A stretch of 64,000 nucleotides of DNA. Source: Planococcus maritimus (GTDB lineage Bacteria > Bacillota > Bacilli > Bacillales_A > Planococcaceae). Location: positions 716,001-780,000 of the forward strand of contig NZ_CP016538.2 in assembly GCF_001687625.2 (NCBI RefSeq), in the 5' to 3' direction. The position numbers and the translations under genes are program-made. Each line of letters starts with the position of its first letter. The stretch's first letter is position 1. The notes under the pieces are model-generated. The model was given only the letters and a program-made list of their open reading frames with translations, was not told the DNA's origin and did not search any database. This document shows, piece by piece, positions 1-8,947 of this stretch.

Positions 1-424
1 CGGGATTGACTCACTTGGAGCGGTCATTTTGCCAACAGCGACGACGGCGTTCTTCATTTTCTTCTTCCGCCAGAACACGAAGATGTTTCCGAAAGATTTG
101 GTGGAAGCGGGACGCATCGACGGCTTAAGTGAAATCGGCGTGTTTTTCCGCATCTATATGCCGACAATGAAAACGACATACGCAGCTGCAGCAATTATTG
201 CCTTCATGAATAGCTGGAATAACTATCTCTGGCCATTGGTCATTTTGCAGTCACCGGAAAAACGGACGATTCCGCTGTTGATTTCGAATCTCGGCTCGAG
301 CTATTCGCCGGATTACGGAGTCATCATGTCAGCGATCGTCATCGCCACATTGCCGACAGCGCTTGTGTTCTTCCTCATGCAGAAGCACTTTGTTGCGGGA
401 ATGATGGGCTCGGTTAAGGGTTGA
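1..424 (+). CDS. Sugar ABC transporter permease, MalG/LacG type (3' part)
   Basis: This is the C-terminal ~140 residues of a carbohydrate ABC transporter inner-membrane permease. The reading frame is open from base 2 at the window edge, so the true start lies upstream. The EAA loop that contacts the ATPase is visible (EAGRIDGLSEIGVFFRIYMP), followed by a hydrophobic segment with NSWNNYLWPLVIL and a last membrane helix ending in a short basic tail, as in MalG/LacG. It lies just upstream of three galactosidase genes, so the substrate is probably a galactoside (inference). Its ATPase partner may be the MsmK-like protein on the opposite strand at 7807-8904. Confidence 0.9.
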   Translation, partial: GIDSLGAVILPTATTAFFIFFFRQNTKMFPKDLVEAGRIDGLSEIGVFFRIYMPTMKTTYAAAAIIAFMNSWNNYLWPLVILQSPEKRTIPLLISNLGSSYSPDYGVIMSAIVIATLPTALVFFLMQKHFVAGMMGSVKG

Positions 425-442
425 ATGAAATTCAGCTTTACG

Positions 443-690
443 TGTTGTCAATAAGTTCCAGAAAATCGTATTCTCCGAAGCTTATCGCTCGCTTTCCGTG
501 GGCTCGCGCCCAAGCCTCCTCAGCCGCTGTGCGCCTTGCGGGGTCTCGGTCGTCTCGCTGATCCACTGGAGTCGAGCGAACGCTTCTCCAAATACTCAGC
601 TAGCACATTGATCTTTGAATGCTCAAATAGGAATTATATTTTTCATTCATAGAGGATTGTGGACTTTTTCAATACTCTAAAAAGTCAATG
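443..690 (+). repeat. Dispersed intergenic repeat, copy C (diverged)
   Basis: About 245 bp after the permease carry the same element seen at 48612-48845 and 52549-52786. Shared blocks are the core CCGAAGCTTATCGCTCGCT (476-494), GCGGGGTCTC (539-548), GGAGTCGAGCGAACGCTTCT (568-587) and the right end GACTTTTTCAA (662-672). The right end can fold into a small hairpin (GACTTTTT/AAAAAGTC). Unlike the other two copies, no duplicated terminator is visible beside it. I see no gene in it. Confidence 0.8.
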
Positions 691-699
691 TCACTAGTT

Positions 700-930
700 A
701 ATGACGTGTTTCCTTAAACGCCGCTTCGGCCGCTTGGGGCATGGCTCCCGCAAGAAGCCAGGAAAACCACCTGTCTTCTTGCTTCGCCTAGCCCGTGGAC
801 GCGTCGGCGCTAATGAATGCATAAAAAAAACTCTACTTTTCAACTACTGCTAATTCGAATATGGAGTAAAACAACGTAGACGCCCGCGGCATGCGAAGCT
901 AGGTTGCGGAATATCGTCACTGCAAAACTA
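700..930 (+). repeat. Degenerate GC-rich intergenic repeat before alpha-galactosidase
   Basis: The remainder of the 534-bp gap between the permease and the alpha-galactosidase gene. It contains a GC-rich block with partial inverted symmetry (709-815, cgccgcttcggccgcttggg to gacgcgtcggcgc) and then a block starting ATGGAGTAAAACAACGTAGA at 870. The second block resembles segments at 3283-3325 and 5155-5300, the gaps before the other two galactosidase genes. No convincing gene. The alpha-galactosidase promoter, if it has its own, is not obvious. Confidence 0.55.
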
Positions 931-958
931 TTAACTTAGCTGATACGGGAGGTAAATT

Positions 959-3169
959 GTGCCGATTTTATATAACGACGCCACACGTGAGTTTCATCTG
1001 CAAACAGACAAGACTAGCTATATTTTCAATATCTTGAAAAATGAACAGCTCGGCCAGTTGTATTACGGCAAAAAACTGCGCCACCGGGACTCGTTTGAGC
1101 GCTTATTCCATATCGAGGAAATGCCGAATACCGCTTGCGTTTACGAAGGAGATTTGGAGTTTTCGCTCGATATTCTCAAGCAGGAATACCCGGCGTATGG
1201 GACGACGGATTTCCGTGAGCCGGCATATCAGATTTTGCAACAAAGCGGCAGCCGCATCACGAACTTCGTCTATCAACATCACACCATCCATCAAGGGAAA
1301 AACAAGCTCGCCGGCTTGCCCGCGACGTATGTCGAGCATGACGAAGAAGCGACGACCTTGGAGATTTCGTTATACGACGAAGCGATCGATGTGGAAATCC
1401 AGCTGTCTTATAGCGTTTTTGAACAACTGAACGCCATCACACGCTCTGCCCGCTTTATCAATCACGGTCGAGAAGACATCGATTTGACGAGAGCGATGAG
1501 TGCCAGCATCGATTTGCCAGATTCGGATTTCGAAATGGTCCAGTTGTCCGGTGCATGGGTCAGAGAGCGTCATATCCACAACCGCAAATTGGTGCCAGGC
1601 CTTCAAAGCATCAGCAGCACAAGAGGCACGAGCAGTGCCCAGCAAAATCCGTTCCTTGCGCTGAAACGCCCGTCGACGACCGAACATCACGGCGACGTGT
1701 ACGGCGTGAGTTTGGTCTACAGCGGCAATTTCCTGGCGCAAGTGGAAGTCGACCATTACGACGTGACCCGTTTGATGGTCGGCATTAACCCATTTGATTT
1801 CAATTGGCTATTGGAAAGCGGCGAAAGTTTCCAGACGCCGGAAGCGGTGATGGTGTATTCGGCGGATGGCTTGAACGAGATGAGCCAGACCTATCACAAG
1901 CTGTACCGTAGCCGTTTGGCGCGCGGAACGTGGCGCGACCGGGAACGCCCGGTGTTGATCAACAACTGGGAAGCGACGTATTTTGATTTCGACGAAACGA
2001 AAATCTTGGGGCTCGCGAAGTCTTCCAAGGAATTGGGCGTGGAGCTGTTCGTCTTAGATGACGGCTGGTTCGGCAAGCGCGATGCGGATACGACGTCTCT
2101 TGGCGATTGGTTTGAAGACAAGCGCAAATTGCCGAACGGTATCAGCCAATTGGCGAAAAACATTGTCGATTTGGGAATGAAATTCGGTTTGTGGTTCGAA
2201 CCGGAAATGGTGTCGAAAGTAAGTGAATTGTACAAAGCGCATCCGGACTGGATCATCCATGTGCCGAATCGCAAAAGCTCGCACGGCCGCAATCAACTCG
2301 TATTGGATTTCTCGCGTCAGGAAGTGGTGGACTATATCCACGGCCTAGTAGCCGGGATACTGCGCGATGCGCCGATTTCTTATGTGAAATGGGACATGAA
2401 CCGCTATATGACTGAAATCGGCTCATTGGAATTGCCGTCGAACCGCCAGCGGGAAGTCGTACATCGCTATATCCTCGGCGTCTATTCCTTGTACGAACGA
2501 TTGACGTCGGAATTTCCTGATGTTTTGTTCGAATCTTGTGCAGGTGGCGGAAGCCGTTTCGACCCAGGCATGCTCTATTACGCGCCGCAAGGGTGGACGA
2601 GTGATGACACCGATGCCGTCGAACGTTTGAAGATCCAATACGGAACGTCAATGGTCTACCCAATCAGCTCGATTGGCGCGCACGTGTCAGCTGTGCCGAA
2701 TCATCAAGTAGGACGCATCACGAGCTTGAAGACGCGGGCAGAAGTCGCGTATTTCGGCGCATTCGGCTACGAGCTTGATGTAACGAAAATGGACGATGAA
2801 GAAAAAGCCATCGTTACCGCGCAAATCGCTTTCTACAAAGAGAACCGTTCGCTCATTCAACAAGGGCAATTTTACCGGCTGGCCAGCCCGTTCGCAGATG
2901 ACGGCAACGTGACCAGTTGGATGGTCGTGTCAGAAGACCAGAGCGAAGCGATATTCGGCTATTACCAAGTTCTGGCCAAACCGAACCCAGGATATGCACG
3001 CGCATTCTTCAAAGGGCTCCACCCCGAATTCGAATACGCCATCGACGGGATCGACGATACGTTTTACGGGGATGAATTGATGGGAGCAGGCGTGCAGCTC
3101 AATCGCTACCGCCATGAGAAACATCCGAGTGATTTCTCTTCTATTATTTATAAATTAACGCGAATTTAA
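959..3169 (+). CDS. Alpha-galactosidase, GH36
   Basis: Hydrolyses terminal alpha-1,6-galactosides such as melibiose and raffinose in the cytoplasm; no signal peptide is present. The protein is 736 residues, the usual length for bacterial GH36 enzymes (Geobacillus AgaA/AgaB type). The N-terminal beta-rich domain spans about 1-330 and the catalytic barrel begins near NNWEATYFDFDE. The nucleophile is Asp479 in YVKWDMNRY and the acid/base is Asp549 in GWTSDDTDA, matching the established positions. The upstream SCAGGGSRFD motif is intact. The start is GTG with GGGAGG at 948-953. It is the first of three glycosidase genes on this strand, behind a sugar ABC permease. Family assignment is firm; the natural substrate is inferred. 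Confidence 0.97.
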   Translation: MPILYNDATREFHLQTDKTSYIFNILKNEQLGQLYYGKKLRHRDSFERLFHIEEMPNTACVYEGDLEFSLDILKQEYPAYGTTDFREPAYQILQQSGSRITNFVYQHHTIHQGKNKLAGLPATYVEHDEEATTLEISLYDEAIDVEIQLSYSVFEQLNAITRSARFINHGREDIDLTRAMSASIDLPDSDFEMVQLSGAWVRERHIHNRKLVPGLQSISSTRGTSSAQQNPFLALKRPSTTEHHGDVYGVSLVYSGNFLAQVEVDHYDVTRLMVGINPFDFNWLLESGESFQTPEAVMVYSADGLNEMSQTYHKLYRSRLARGTWRDRERPVLINNWEATYFDFDETKILGLAKSSKELGVELFVLDDGWFGKRDADTTSLGDWFEDKRKLPNGISQLAKNIVDLGMKFGLWFEPEMVSKVSELYKAHPDWIIHVPNRKSSHGRNQLVLDFSRQEVVDYIHGLVAGILRDAPISYVKWDMNRYMTEIGSLELPSNRQREVVHRYILGVYSLYERLTSEFPDVLFESCAGGGSRFDPGMLYYAPQGWTSDDTDAVERLKIQYGTSMVYPISSIGAHVSAVPNHQVGRITSLKTRAEVAYFGAFGYELDVTKMDDEEKAIVTAQIAFYKENRSLIQQGQFYRLASPFADDGNVTSWMVVSEDQSEAIFGYYQVLAKPNPGYARAFFKGLHPEFEYAIDGIDDTFYGDELMGAGVQLNRYRHEKHPSDFSSIIYKLTRI

Positions 3170-3261
3170 GTAAGGTGTTTTAGTAATTAAGTGCTTGGCA
3201 TTTCGTCGCGCAACTCCTTGACGTGTCATGAACGGATAATTTTAACGAAAAATGACTTTAC

Positions 3262-3345
3262 TTAAATTGTTTTCATCTTAGGCATGGAGCAAAAAAGCGA
3301 AGACTCCCGCCGGAAAGCGTAGCTTTTTTGCGTAATGCCGGCCAC
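3262..3345 (+). repeat. Short degenerate intergenic repeat before GH35 gene
   Basis: The gap between the GH36 and GH35 genes carries ATGGAGCAAAAAAGCGAAGA (3284-3303) followed by CTCCCGCCGGAAAGCG (3304-3319). These match blocks in the gaps before the GH36 gene (near 870) and before the GH42 gene (5155 onward). No coding potential. Confidence 0.5.
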
Positions 3346-3381
3346 ACAATAATATTTTCACCATACATAGGAGGCGTCGAT

Positions 3382-5106
3382 GTGCTGACTGCTAAAAATG
3401 GATCGTTTTATTTTGAAGGAGAGCCGTTCCAAATATTGTCAGGCGGCATGCATTATTTTCGCACCGTGCCGGAACAATGGGAAGATCGCTTGCAGAAATT
3501 AAAAGCGCTCGGGCTGAATACAGTTGAAACCTATATTCCGTGGAATTTCCATGAACCGAAAAAAGGTCACTTCGACTTTTCCGGAATGGCGGATATCGAA
3601 GGGTTTATCGAGCTGGCACATCGCTTGGGGCTGTATGTCATCTTGCGCCCGGCGCCGTATATTTGCGCAGAGTGGGAAATGGGCGGCTTGCCGTCTTGGC
3701 TAATGAAAGACAAAAACTTGGTTCTGCGAAGCAGCGATCCGGCTTTTCTTGGCCATGTGGAAGATTATTTTGCGGAGTTGCTGCCGAAATTCAAGAAGCA
3801 CCTCTACCAAAACGGCGGACCGGTCATCGCCATGCAGATCGAAAACGAATACGGCGCATACGGCAACGATTTGGCATACCTTGATTTCTTTAAAGCACAA
3901 TACGAACAGCATGGGCTCGATACCTTCTTGTTCACCTCAGATGGCCCGGACTTTATCACACAAGGCTCGATGCCGGATGTCACAACGACCTTGAACTTCG
4001 GGTCACGCGTGGATGAATCGTTCGATGCGCTTGAAGCTTTCAAATCGGATTCGCCGAAAATGGTGGCCGAGTTTTGGATCGGTTGGTTTGATTATTGGTC
4101 AGGAGAGCATACCGTACGGAGTGGGGAAGACGTCGCTTCCGTGTTCAAGGAAATCATGGAAAAGAATATTTCCGTTAATTTCTATATGTTCCATGGCGGC
4201 ACGAACTTTGGCTTCATGAACGGCGCCAATCATTACGATATCTACTACCCGACGATCACCAGCTACGATTACGACAGCTTGCTGACAGAGGGCGGAGCGA
4301 TCACCGAGAAATACAAGGCGGTCAAAAAAGTCTTGAGCGAGTATCGGGAAGTACCAGCCGATTTCGAGGAGAGCGTCTCTACGAAAGCGTATGGAACGGT
4401 CACGCTGACCGAAACGGCTAGCTTGTTCGATGTGTTGGAAACGATCAGCGACAAGGTCGAGCATATTGTGCCACTGTCAATGGAAGAAATCGGCCAGGCT
4501 TACGGCTACACGCTGTACCGCACGACCGTTAACCGGCGGGGCGAGTTGAAAGTCAGTTCCAAAGACATCCGCGATCGTGGCTATATTTACATCAACGGTT
4601 GCCATGTGGCAACGACTTATATCAACGACGATGAAAAAATGCTGACACTCGATTTCCCTGAAGCGGTGAACACGCTCGAGATTCTCGTGGAAAACATGGG
4701 GCGCGCTAATTACGGAGAGCATTTGACCGACCCGAAAGGCTTGGTTAACAATTTATGGCTCGGCGAACAGTATTTCTTCCATTGGGAGATGTTTAAAGTG
4801 GAACTCGAACACTTGCCAAAAAACTATGGCACAGAGCAGGACGTACGCTTCCCAAAATTCTTCCGTGGCTCGTTTGATGCCGAAGAAGGCTTGGATACGT
4901 ATGTCGACACGCACGGATTCACAAAAGGCAATGTCTTCATCAACGGCTTTAACCTCGGCCGCTACTGGAATACCGCCGGTCCGCAGCAACGCCTATACTT
5001 GCCGGGCCCATTATTGAAAAAACAACACAACGAAATCGTCGTACTGGAACTGGAACATACAACGACGGATCAAATCCAATTGCTGGATCAGCCGAAGCTT
5101 GACTGA
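3382..5106 (+). CDS. Beta-galactosidase, GH35
   Basis: Cleaves terminal beta-galactosyl residues; no signal peptide, so probably cytoplasmic. The frame is open upstream, but the best start is GTG at 3382, seven bases after AGGAGG (3369-3374), giving 574 residues, normal for short Firmicute GH35 enzymes. The N-terminal barrel holds the acid/base Glu156 in IENEYGAYG and the nucleophile Glu230 in VAEFWIGWFDYWSG. FHGGTNFGFMNGA, typical of GH35, follows. The C-terminal third is jelly-roll-like and ends with the family motif GFTKGNVFINGFNLGRYWNT. It sits between GH36 and GH42 genes on the same strand and is probably co-regulated with them. Substrates may be galactose-bearing oligosaccharides rather than lactose (inference). 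Confidence 0.95.
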   Translation: MLTAKNGSFYFEGEPFQILSGGMHYFRTVPEQWEDRLQKLKALGLNTVETYIPWNFHEPKKGHFDFSGMADIEGFIELAHRLGLYVILRPAPYICAEWEMGGLPSWLMKDKNLVLRSSDPAFLGHVEDYFAELLPKFKKHLYQNGGPVIAMQIENEYGAYGNDLAYLDFFKAQYEQHGLDTFLFTSDGPDFITQGSMPDVTTTLNFGSRVDESFDALEAFKSDSPKMVAEFWIGWFDYWSGEHTVRSGEDVASVFKEIMEKNISVNFYMFHGGTNFGFMNGANHYDIYYPTITSYDYDSLLTEGGAITEKYKAVKKVLSEYREVPADFEESVSTKAYGTVTLTETASLFDVLETISDKVEHIVPLSMEEIGQAYGYTLYRTTVNRRGELKVSSKDIRDRGYIYINGCHVATTYINDDEKMLTLDFPEAVNTLEILVENMGRANYGEHLTDPKGLVNNLWLGEQYFFHWEMFKVELEHLPKNYGTEQDVRFPKFFRGSFDAEEGLDTYVDTHGFTKGNVFINGFNLGRYWNTAGPQQRLYLPGPLLKKQHNEIVVLELEHTTTDQIQLLDQPKLD

Positions 5107-5149
5107 AAACTAATGCTAAGAAGATGTTGTCCGTTTTTCGCTAATTTAA

Positions 5150-5470
5150 AAGATATGGAGCGAAACAGCGTAGAAAACCGTACTGCTCAATAATGCTGCG
5201 CATTACATCGCAAAAGAAACTGCTCCCACAGTGCTGTGCACTGCGTCGCAAAGGATTGACCTTGCAAGCTTCGGTCAACACCTTTCCCGCGGGAAAGCGA
5301 AGTGCCGAAATCCACTTGGGCATCTAAGCCCAAGTTAGTTCGGCGCAAGCCCGCAGGAAATGAATAAGCGAAGGGAAGCTGAGTTTATTCATTTGCGATG
5401 CTCGAACATAGTGAGAGTTGAGCAAAGTGTTTTAAGAAGCTGTTTTGCGGAATATCGATGGTGAAAATTC
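5150..5470 (+). repeat. Degenerate intergenic repeat before GH42 gene
   Basis: Nearly all of the 397-bp gap between the GH35 and GH42 genes is repeat-like. It contains ATGGAGCGAAACAGCGTAGA at 5155-5174, CCCGCGGGAAAGCGAAGTG at 5286-5304, and a hairpin at 5304-5346 whose arms are GCCGAA...ACTTGGGC and GCCCAAGT...TTCGGC. TTTTGCGGAATATCG (5445-5459) recurs as TTGCGGAATATCG at 904-916 before the GH36 gene. No gene is supported here. Confidence 0.55.
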
Positions 5471-5503
5471 TCGATTCAACATACATAGAAGGGATGGAAT
5501 CAA

Positions 5504-7534
5504 ATGATCAACGATAAATTGCCGAAGATTTGGCACGGCGGGGACTATAACCCGGAACAATGGGATTCACAAGAAATCTGGGACGAAGATGTGCGCATGT
5601 TCAAACTGGCGGGCATCGACGTCGCAACCTTGAACGTCTTTTCATGGGCGCTCAACCAGCCGAACGAAGACACGTACAATTTCGACTGGCTTGACGACAA
5701 AATCAACCGTTTGTACGAGAACGGCATTTACACATGCCTTGCGACCAGCACCGCCGCACATCCTGCGTGGATGGCGAAAAAATACCCGGACGTCTTGCGC
5801 GTCGATTTTTACGGCAGAAAACGCAAATTCGGCAGCCGCCACAACTCCTGTCCGAACAGCCCGACCTACCGTGAGTATTCTGAGAAAATCGCCGACAAAC
5901 TGGCCGAGCGCTATAAAGACCATCCGGCAGTCTTAATTTGGCATGTGGCCAATGAATACGGCGGCTATTGCTATTGTGACAATTGCCAAGACGCTTTCCG
6001 CGTGTGGCTGAGCGATAAATACGGCACGCTTGAAAAGCTCAACAAAGCGTGGAACACCGGCTTCTGGGGCCACACATTCTATGAATGGGACGAAATCGTC
6101 GCGCCAAATATGCTCAGCGAAGAGCGCGAAGACAATGTCTCAGATTTCCAAGGAATCTCCCTTGATTACCGCCGCTTCCAGTCGGACAGCCTGCTCGATT
6201 GCTATAAGCTTGAGTACAACGCGATCCGCAAGCATACGCCGAATATCCCAATTACGACGAACTTGATGGGCACTTACCCGATGCTCGATTATTTCAAATG
6301 GGCGAAAGAAATGGACGTCGTGTCGTGGGATAATTACCCGGCGATCGATACGCCGTTCAGCTACACGGCGATGACGCACGATTTGATGCGCGGCTTGAAG
6401 AGCGGCCAGCCGTTCATGCTGATGGAGCAGACGCCGAGCCAGCAAAACTGGCAGCCGTACAACTCCTTGAAACGCCCGGGCGTCATGCGCTTGTGGAGCT
6501 ATCAGGCAATCGGCCGCGGTGCAGATACCATCCTGTATTTCCAGCTGCGCCGTTCGGTCGGGGCTTGCGAGAAATACCATGGAGCGGTCATTGAACACGT
6601 CGGGCACGAACATACGCGTGTCTTCAACGAAGTGGCGCAAATCGGCAGTGAGTTCAATCAGTTGGGCGATACTTTGCTCGATGCGCGCGTCAATGCTAGA
6701 GTCGCGATCGTCTTTGACTGGGAAAACCGCTGGGCGATAGAGCTGTCGAGCGGGCCGTCCGTGTCACTCGACTATGTTAATGAAGTCCATAAATACTACG
6801 ACGCCCTGTATAAATTGAATGTCCAAGTCGACATGGTCGGCGTTGAAGAAGACTTGAGCCAATACGATATCGTCATCGCACCCGTCTTGTATATGGTGAA
6901 AGAAGGCTACGCAGCGAAAGTTGAGCGCTTCGTCGAAAACGGCGGTACGTTCATCACAACTTTCTTTAGCGGCATTGTCAACGAAACAGATATCGTCACA
7001 CTCGGCGGCTACCCAGGCGAGTTGCGCAACGTGCTTGGCATTTGGGCTGAGGAAATCGACGCGTTGCACCCGGACGAAACAAACGAAATCGTCGTGAGTG
7101 GATCTCGCGGAAACTTGAGCGGCAGCTATTCCTGCAATTTGCTGTTTGACTTGATCCACACAGAAGGCGCACAAGCAGTGGCAGAATACGGCTCTGATTT
7201 CTACAAAGGCATGCCCGTGCTCACCGTCAACGAATTCGGCAAAGGAAAAGCCTGGTACGTGGCGTCGAGCCCGGACGCGGAATTCCTCGTCGATTTCCTG
7301 CAAACCGTATGCGAAGAAGCGGGCATCGAGCCTTTGCTTTCCGTACCGGAAGGCGTCGAAACGACCGAACGCGTCAAAGACGGACAGACCTATTTGTTCG
7401 TGTTGAACCACAATAATAAGTCAGCATCGATCGACTTGAACAACAGCCAGTACAAAGAACTGCTGACTGCCCAGCAATTAAGCGGCACAGTCGAACTCGA
7501 AGCCAAAGGCGTCTTCATCTTAGCGAAAGTTTAA
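5504..7534 (+). CDS. Beta-galactosidase, GH42
   Basis: Hydrolyses beta-galactosides; 676 residues, the usual GH42 length, and no signal peptide. ATG at 5504 follows GAAGGGATGG. The barrel carries the acid/base Glu151 in WHVANEYGG and the nucleophile Glu308 in PFMLMEQTPSQQNWQ. Cys116, Cys156, Cys158 and Cys161 reproduce the four-cysteine zinc site known from the Thermus A4 enzyme. A trimerisation/beta-amylase-like domain follows (about 390-610) and a small beta domain closes the chain. GH42 enzymes of this kind (BgaA) are known from Planococcus. It is the last gene of the galactoside run and is followed by a hairpin terminator at 7558. Carrying GH35 and GH42 side by side suggests different linkages or chain lengths (inference). 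Confidence 0.97.
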   Translation: MINDKLPKIWHGGDYNPEQWDSQEIWDEDVRMFKLAGIDVATLNVFSWALNQPNEDTYNFDWLDDKINRLYENGIYTCLATSTAAHPAWMAKKYPDVLRVDFYGRKRKFGSRHNSCPNSPTYREYSEKIADKLAERYKDHPAVLIWHVANEYGGYCYCDNCQDAFRVWLSDKYGTLEKLNKAWNTGFWGHTFYEWDEIVAPNMLSEEREDNVSDFQGISLDYRRFQSDSLLDCYKLEYNAIRKHTPNIPITTNLMGTYPMLDYFKWAKEMDVVSWDNYPAIDTPFSYTAMTHDLMRGLKSGQPFMLMEQTPSQQNWQPYNSLKRPGVMRLWSYQAIGRGADTILYFQLRRSVGACEKYHGAVIEHVGHEHTRVFNEVAQIGSEFNQLGDTLLDARVNARVAIVFDWENRWAIELSSGPSVSLDYVNEVHKYYDALYKLNVQVDMVGVEEDLSQYDIVIAPVLYMVKEGYAAKVERFVENGGTFITTFFSGIVNETDIVTLGGYPGELRNVLGIWAEEIDALHPDETNEIVVSGSRGNLSGSYSCNLLFDLIHTEGAQAVAEYGSDFYKGMPVLTVNEFGKGKAWYVASSPDAEFLVDFLQTVCEEAGIEPLLSVPEGVETTERVKDGQTYLFVLNHNNKSASIDLNNSQYKELLTAQQLSGTVELEAKGVFILAKV

Positions 7535-7557
7535 GATCATATAATAGGAACAAACAG

Positions 7558-7625
7558 AAAACCCATGCACAGCGCCCGGCTATTGGAAATCAATCCAACA
7601 GTGGGGGCGGGTGTATGGGTTTTTA
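7558..7625 (+). terminator. Terminator after GH42 beta-galactosidase
   Basis: AAACCCATGCAC (7559-7570) pairs with GTGTATGGGTTT (7611-7622) with one G-U pair. Inner CGCCC/GGGCG and TTGG/CCAA pairing gives a long branched stem, and the outer arm ends in a short T run. Confidence 0.75.
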
Positions 7626-7776
7626 TTGGTGGGAATTTTTGTGGAGTCTTGAATAGAATAAATAAAGCTTTTTAAACTGCGTGAAGTAGATAGTTTACTC
7701 AATCTAAATCTGAGTAAGATATTCAAGTGGTAAACTTCGGAAAATACGGCTTCCTGAGTTTCTCTACATACAGAAA

Positions 7777-7807
7777 AACCCGGCCAGAACTCTGGCCGGG
7801 TTTCTTT
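7777..7807. terminator. Bidirectional terminator between convergent operons
   Basis: A perfect 10-bp stem, CCCGGCCAGA (7779-7788) with TCTGGCCGGG (7791-7800). It is flanked by AAAAA on the left and TTTCTTTT on the right, so it can stop the minus-strand gal/msmK operon and any plus-strand read-through. Confidence 0.9.
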
Positions 7808-8904
7808 TATTTAATACGCAATTCCGATTCGCTGTCGAAGAAATGAGCTTTATTCATATCGAAGGCCATGTCGATCGTTTGGCCAGATTCTACATTGAAG
7901 CGGGCATCGACGCGTGCAACGAAATCCTGTTCGTTGACGTTCGAGTACAGGATGATCTCCGAGCCCATCAATTCCGCTACTTCGACATACGCTTTCACTT
8001 TCGTATGCGGGGAATGGTCAAGGAACAAAGGCTCATCGTGGATATCTTCCGGGCGGATACCGAGGACGATTTCCTTGTCTTTATAGCCTTGTTCGCGTAG
8101 TGTCGCGAGCTTGCCTTCAGGGACGAGCACTTTGACATCGCCCATGACAAACGAATCGTCAACGATTTTCCCGCGCAGGAAGTTCATGGACGGCGAGCCG
8201 ATAAATCCGCCGACGAACATATTGTCCGGCTTATCGTAGACTTCTTTCGGCGAGCCGACTTGTTGGATAAAGCCATCTTTCATGACGACGAGGCGCGTCG
8301 CCATCGTCATGGCTTCGGTTTGGTCATGCGTAACATAGATGGTCGTCGTCTGCAGGCGGCGATGCAGCTTTTGAATCTCGGTGCGCATCTGTACCCGTAG
8401 TTTGGCGTCCAAATTGGACAAAGGCTCATCCATCAAGAAAACTTCGGCGTCGCGAACGATGGCACGCCCAAGAGCGACACGCTGGCGCTGTCCGCCTGAG
8501 AGCGCTTTCGGTTTGCGATCTAGGTAATCATCGAGCCCTAGAATACTCGACGCATTTGAAACGCGTGTTTTGATTTCGTCTTTTTTCATTTTGCGCAACT
8601 TCAAGCTGAACGCCATATTGTCGTAAACGCTCATATGCGGATATAGTGCGTAGTTCTGGAACACCATCGCGATGTCGCGGTCTTTTGGTGACACATCATT
8701 GACGCGTTTATCGCCGATGAAAAGGTCGCCATCTGTGATTTCTTCTAAGCCGGCGATCATCCGCAAGGTAGTCGACTTGCCACAGCCTGAAGGGCCTACG
8801 AGTACGAGAAACTCTTTATCTCGAATCTCCAAATTGAAATCCTGAACGGAAACGACCCCTTTTTCGTATTCTTTTCGTATATTCGTCAAAGTTAAACCTG
8901 CCAT
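7807..8904 (-). CDS. msmK: Sugar ABC transporter ATPase, MsmK/UgpC/MalK family
   Basis: Energises a carbohydrate ABC importer from the cytoplasmic face. The protein is 365 residues. The N-terminal nucleotide-binding domain has Walker A GPSGCGKST, signature LSGGQRQRVALGRA, Walker B VFLMDEP and the His switch (VTHDQTEAM). The C-terminal ~130 residues form the OB-fold regulatory domain of MalK-type ATPases (GIRPEDIHDEP). The start is ATG with GGGAGGG seven bases upstream. It lies 43 bp after galT in the galKET operon, so it is probably induced with galactose genes. Such ATPases often serve several importers; the permease at the left edge is a likely partner (inference). Confidence 0.93.
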   Translation of the reverse strand: MAGLTLTNIRKEYEKGVVSVQDFNLEIRDKEFLVLVGPSGCGKSTTLRMIAGLEEITDGDLFIGDKRVNDVSPKDRDIAMVFQNYALYPHMSVYDNMAFSLKLRKMKKDEIKTRVSNASSILGLDDYLDRKPKALSGGQRQRVALGRAIVRDAEVFLMDEPLSNLDAKLRVQMRTEIQKLHRRLQTTTIYVTHDQTEAMTMATRLVVMKDGFIQQVGSPKEVYDKPDNMFVGGFIGSPSMNFLRGKIVDDSFVMGDVKVLVPEGKLATLREQGYKDKEIVLGIRPEDIHDEPLFLDHSPHTKVKAYVEVAELMGSEIILYSNVNEQDFVARVDARFNVESGQTIDMAFDMNKAHFFDSESELRIK

Positions 8905-8947
8905 CTAAATCCCTCCCAAGTATGTAAGTGCATTGGTTCCATCGTAC

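Noticed and set aside
700-820. CRISPR-like or tRNA-like structure in the GC-rich gap
   Set aside because: No regularly spaced identical repeats, no cloverleaf and no TTC arm; only degenerate inverted symmetry.
6764-7411. 215-codon open frame on the minus strand inside the GH42 gene
   Set aside because: Antisense to a clear enzyme with intact catalytic residues; no ribosome site or recognisable protein. An artefact of codon use.
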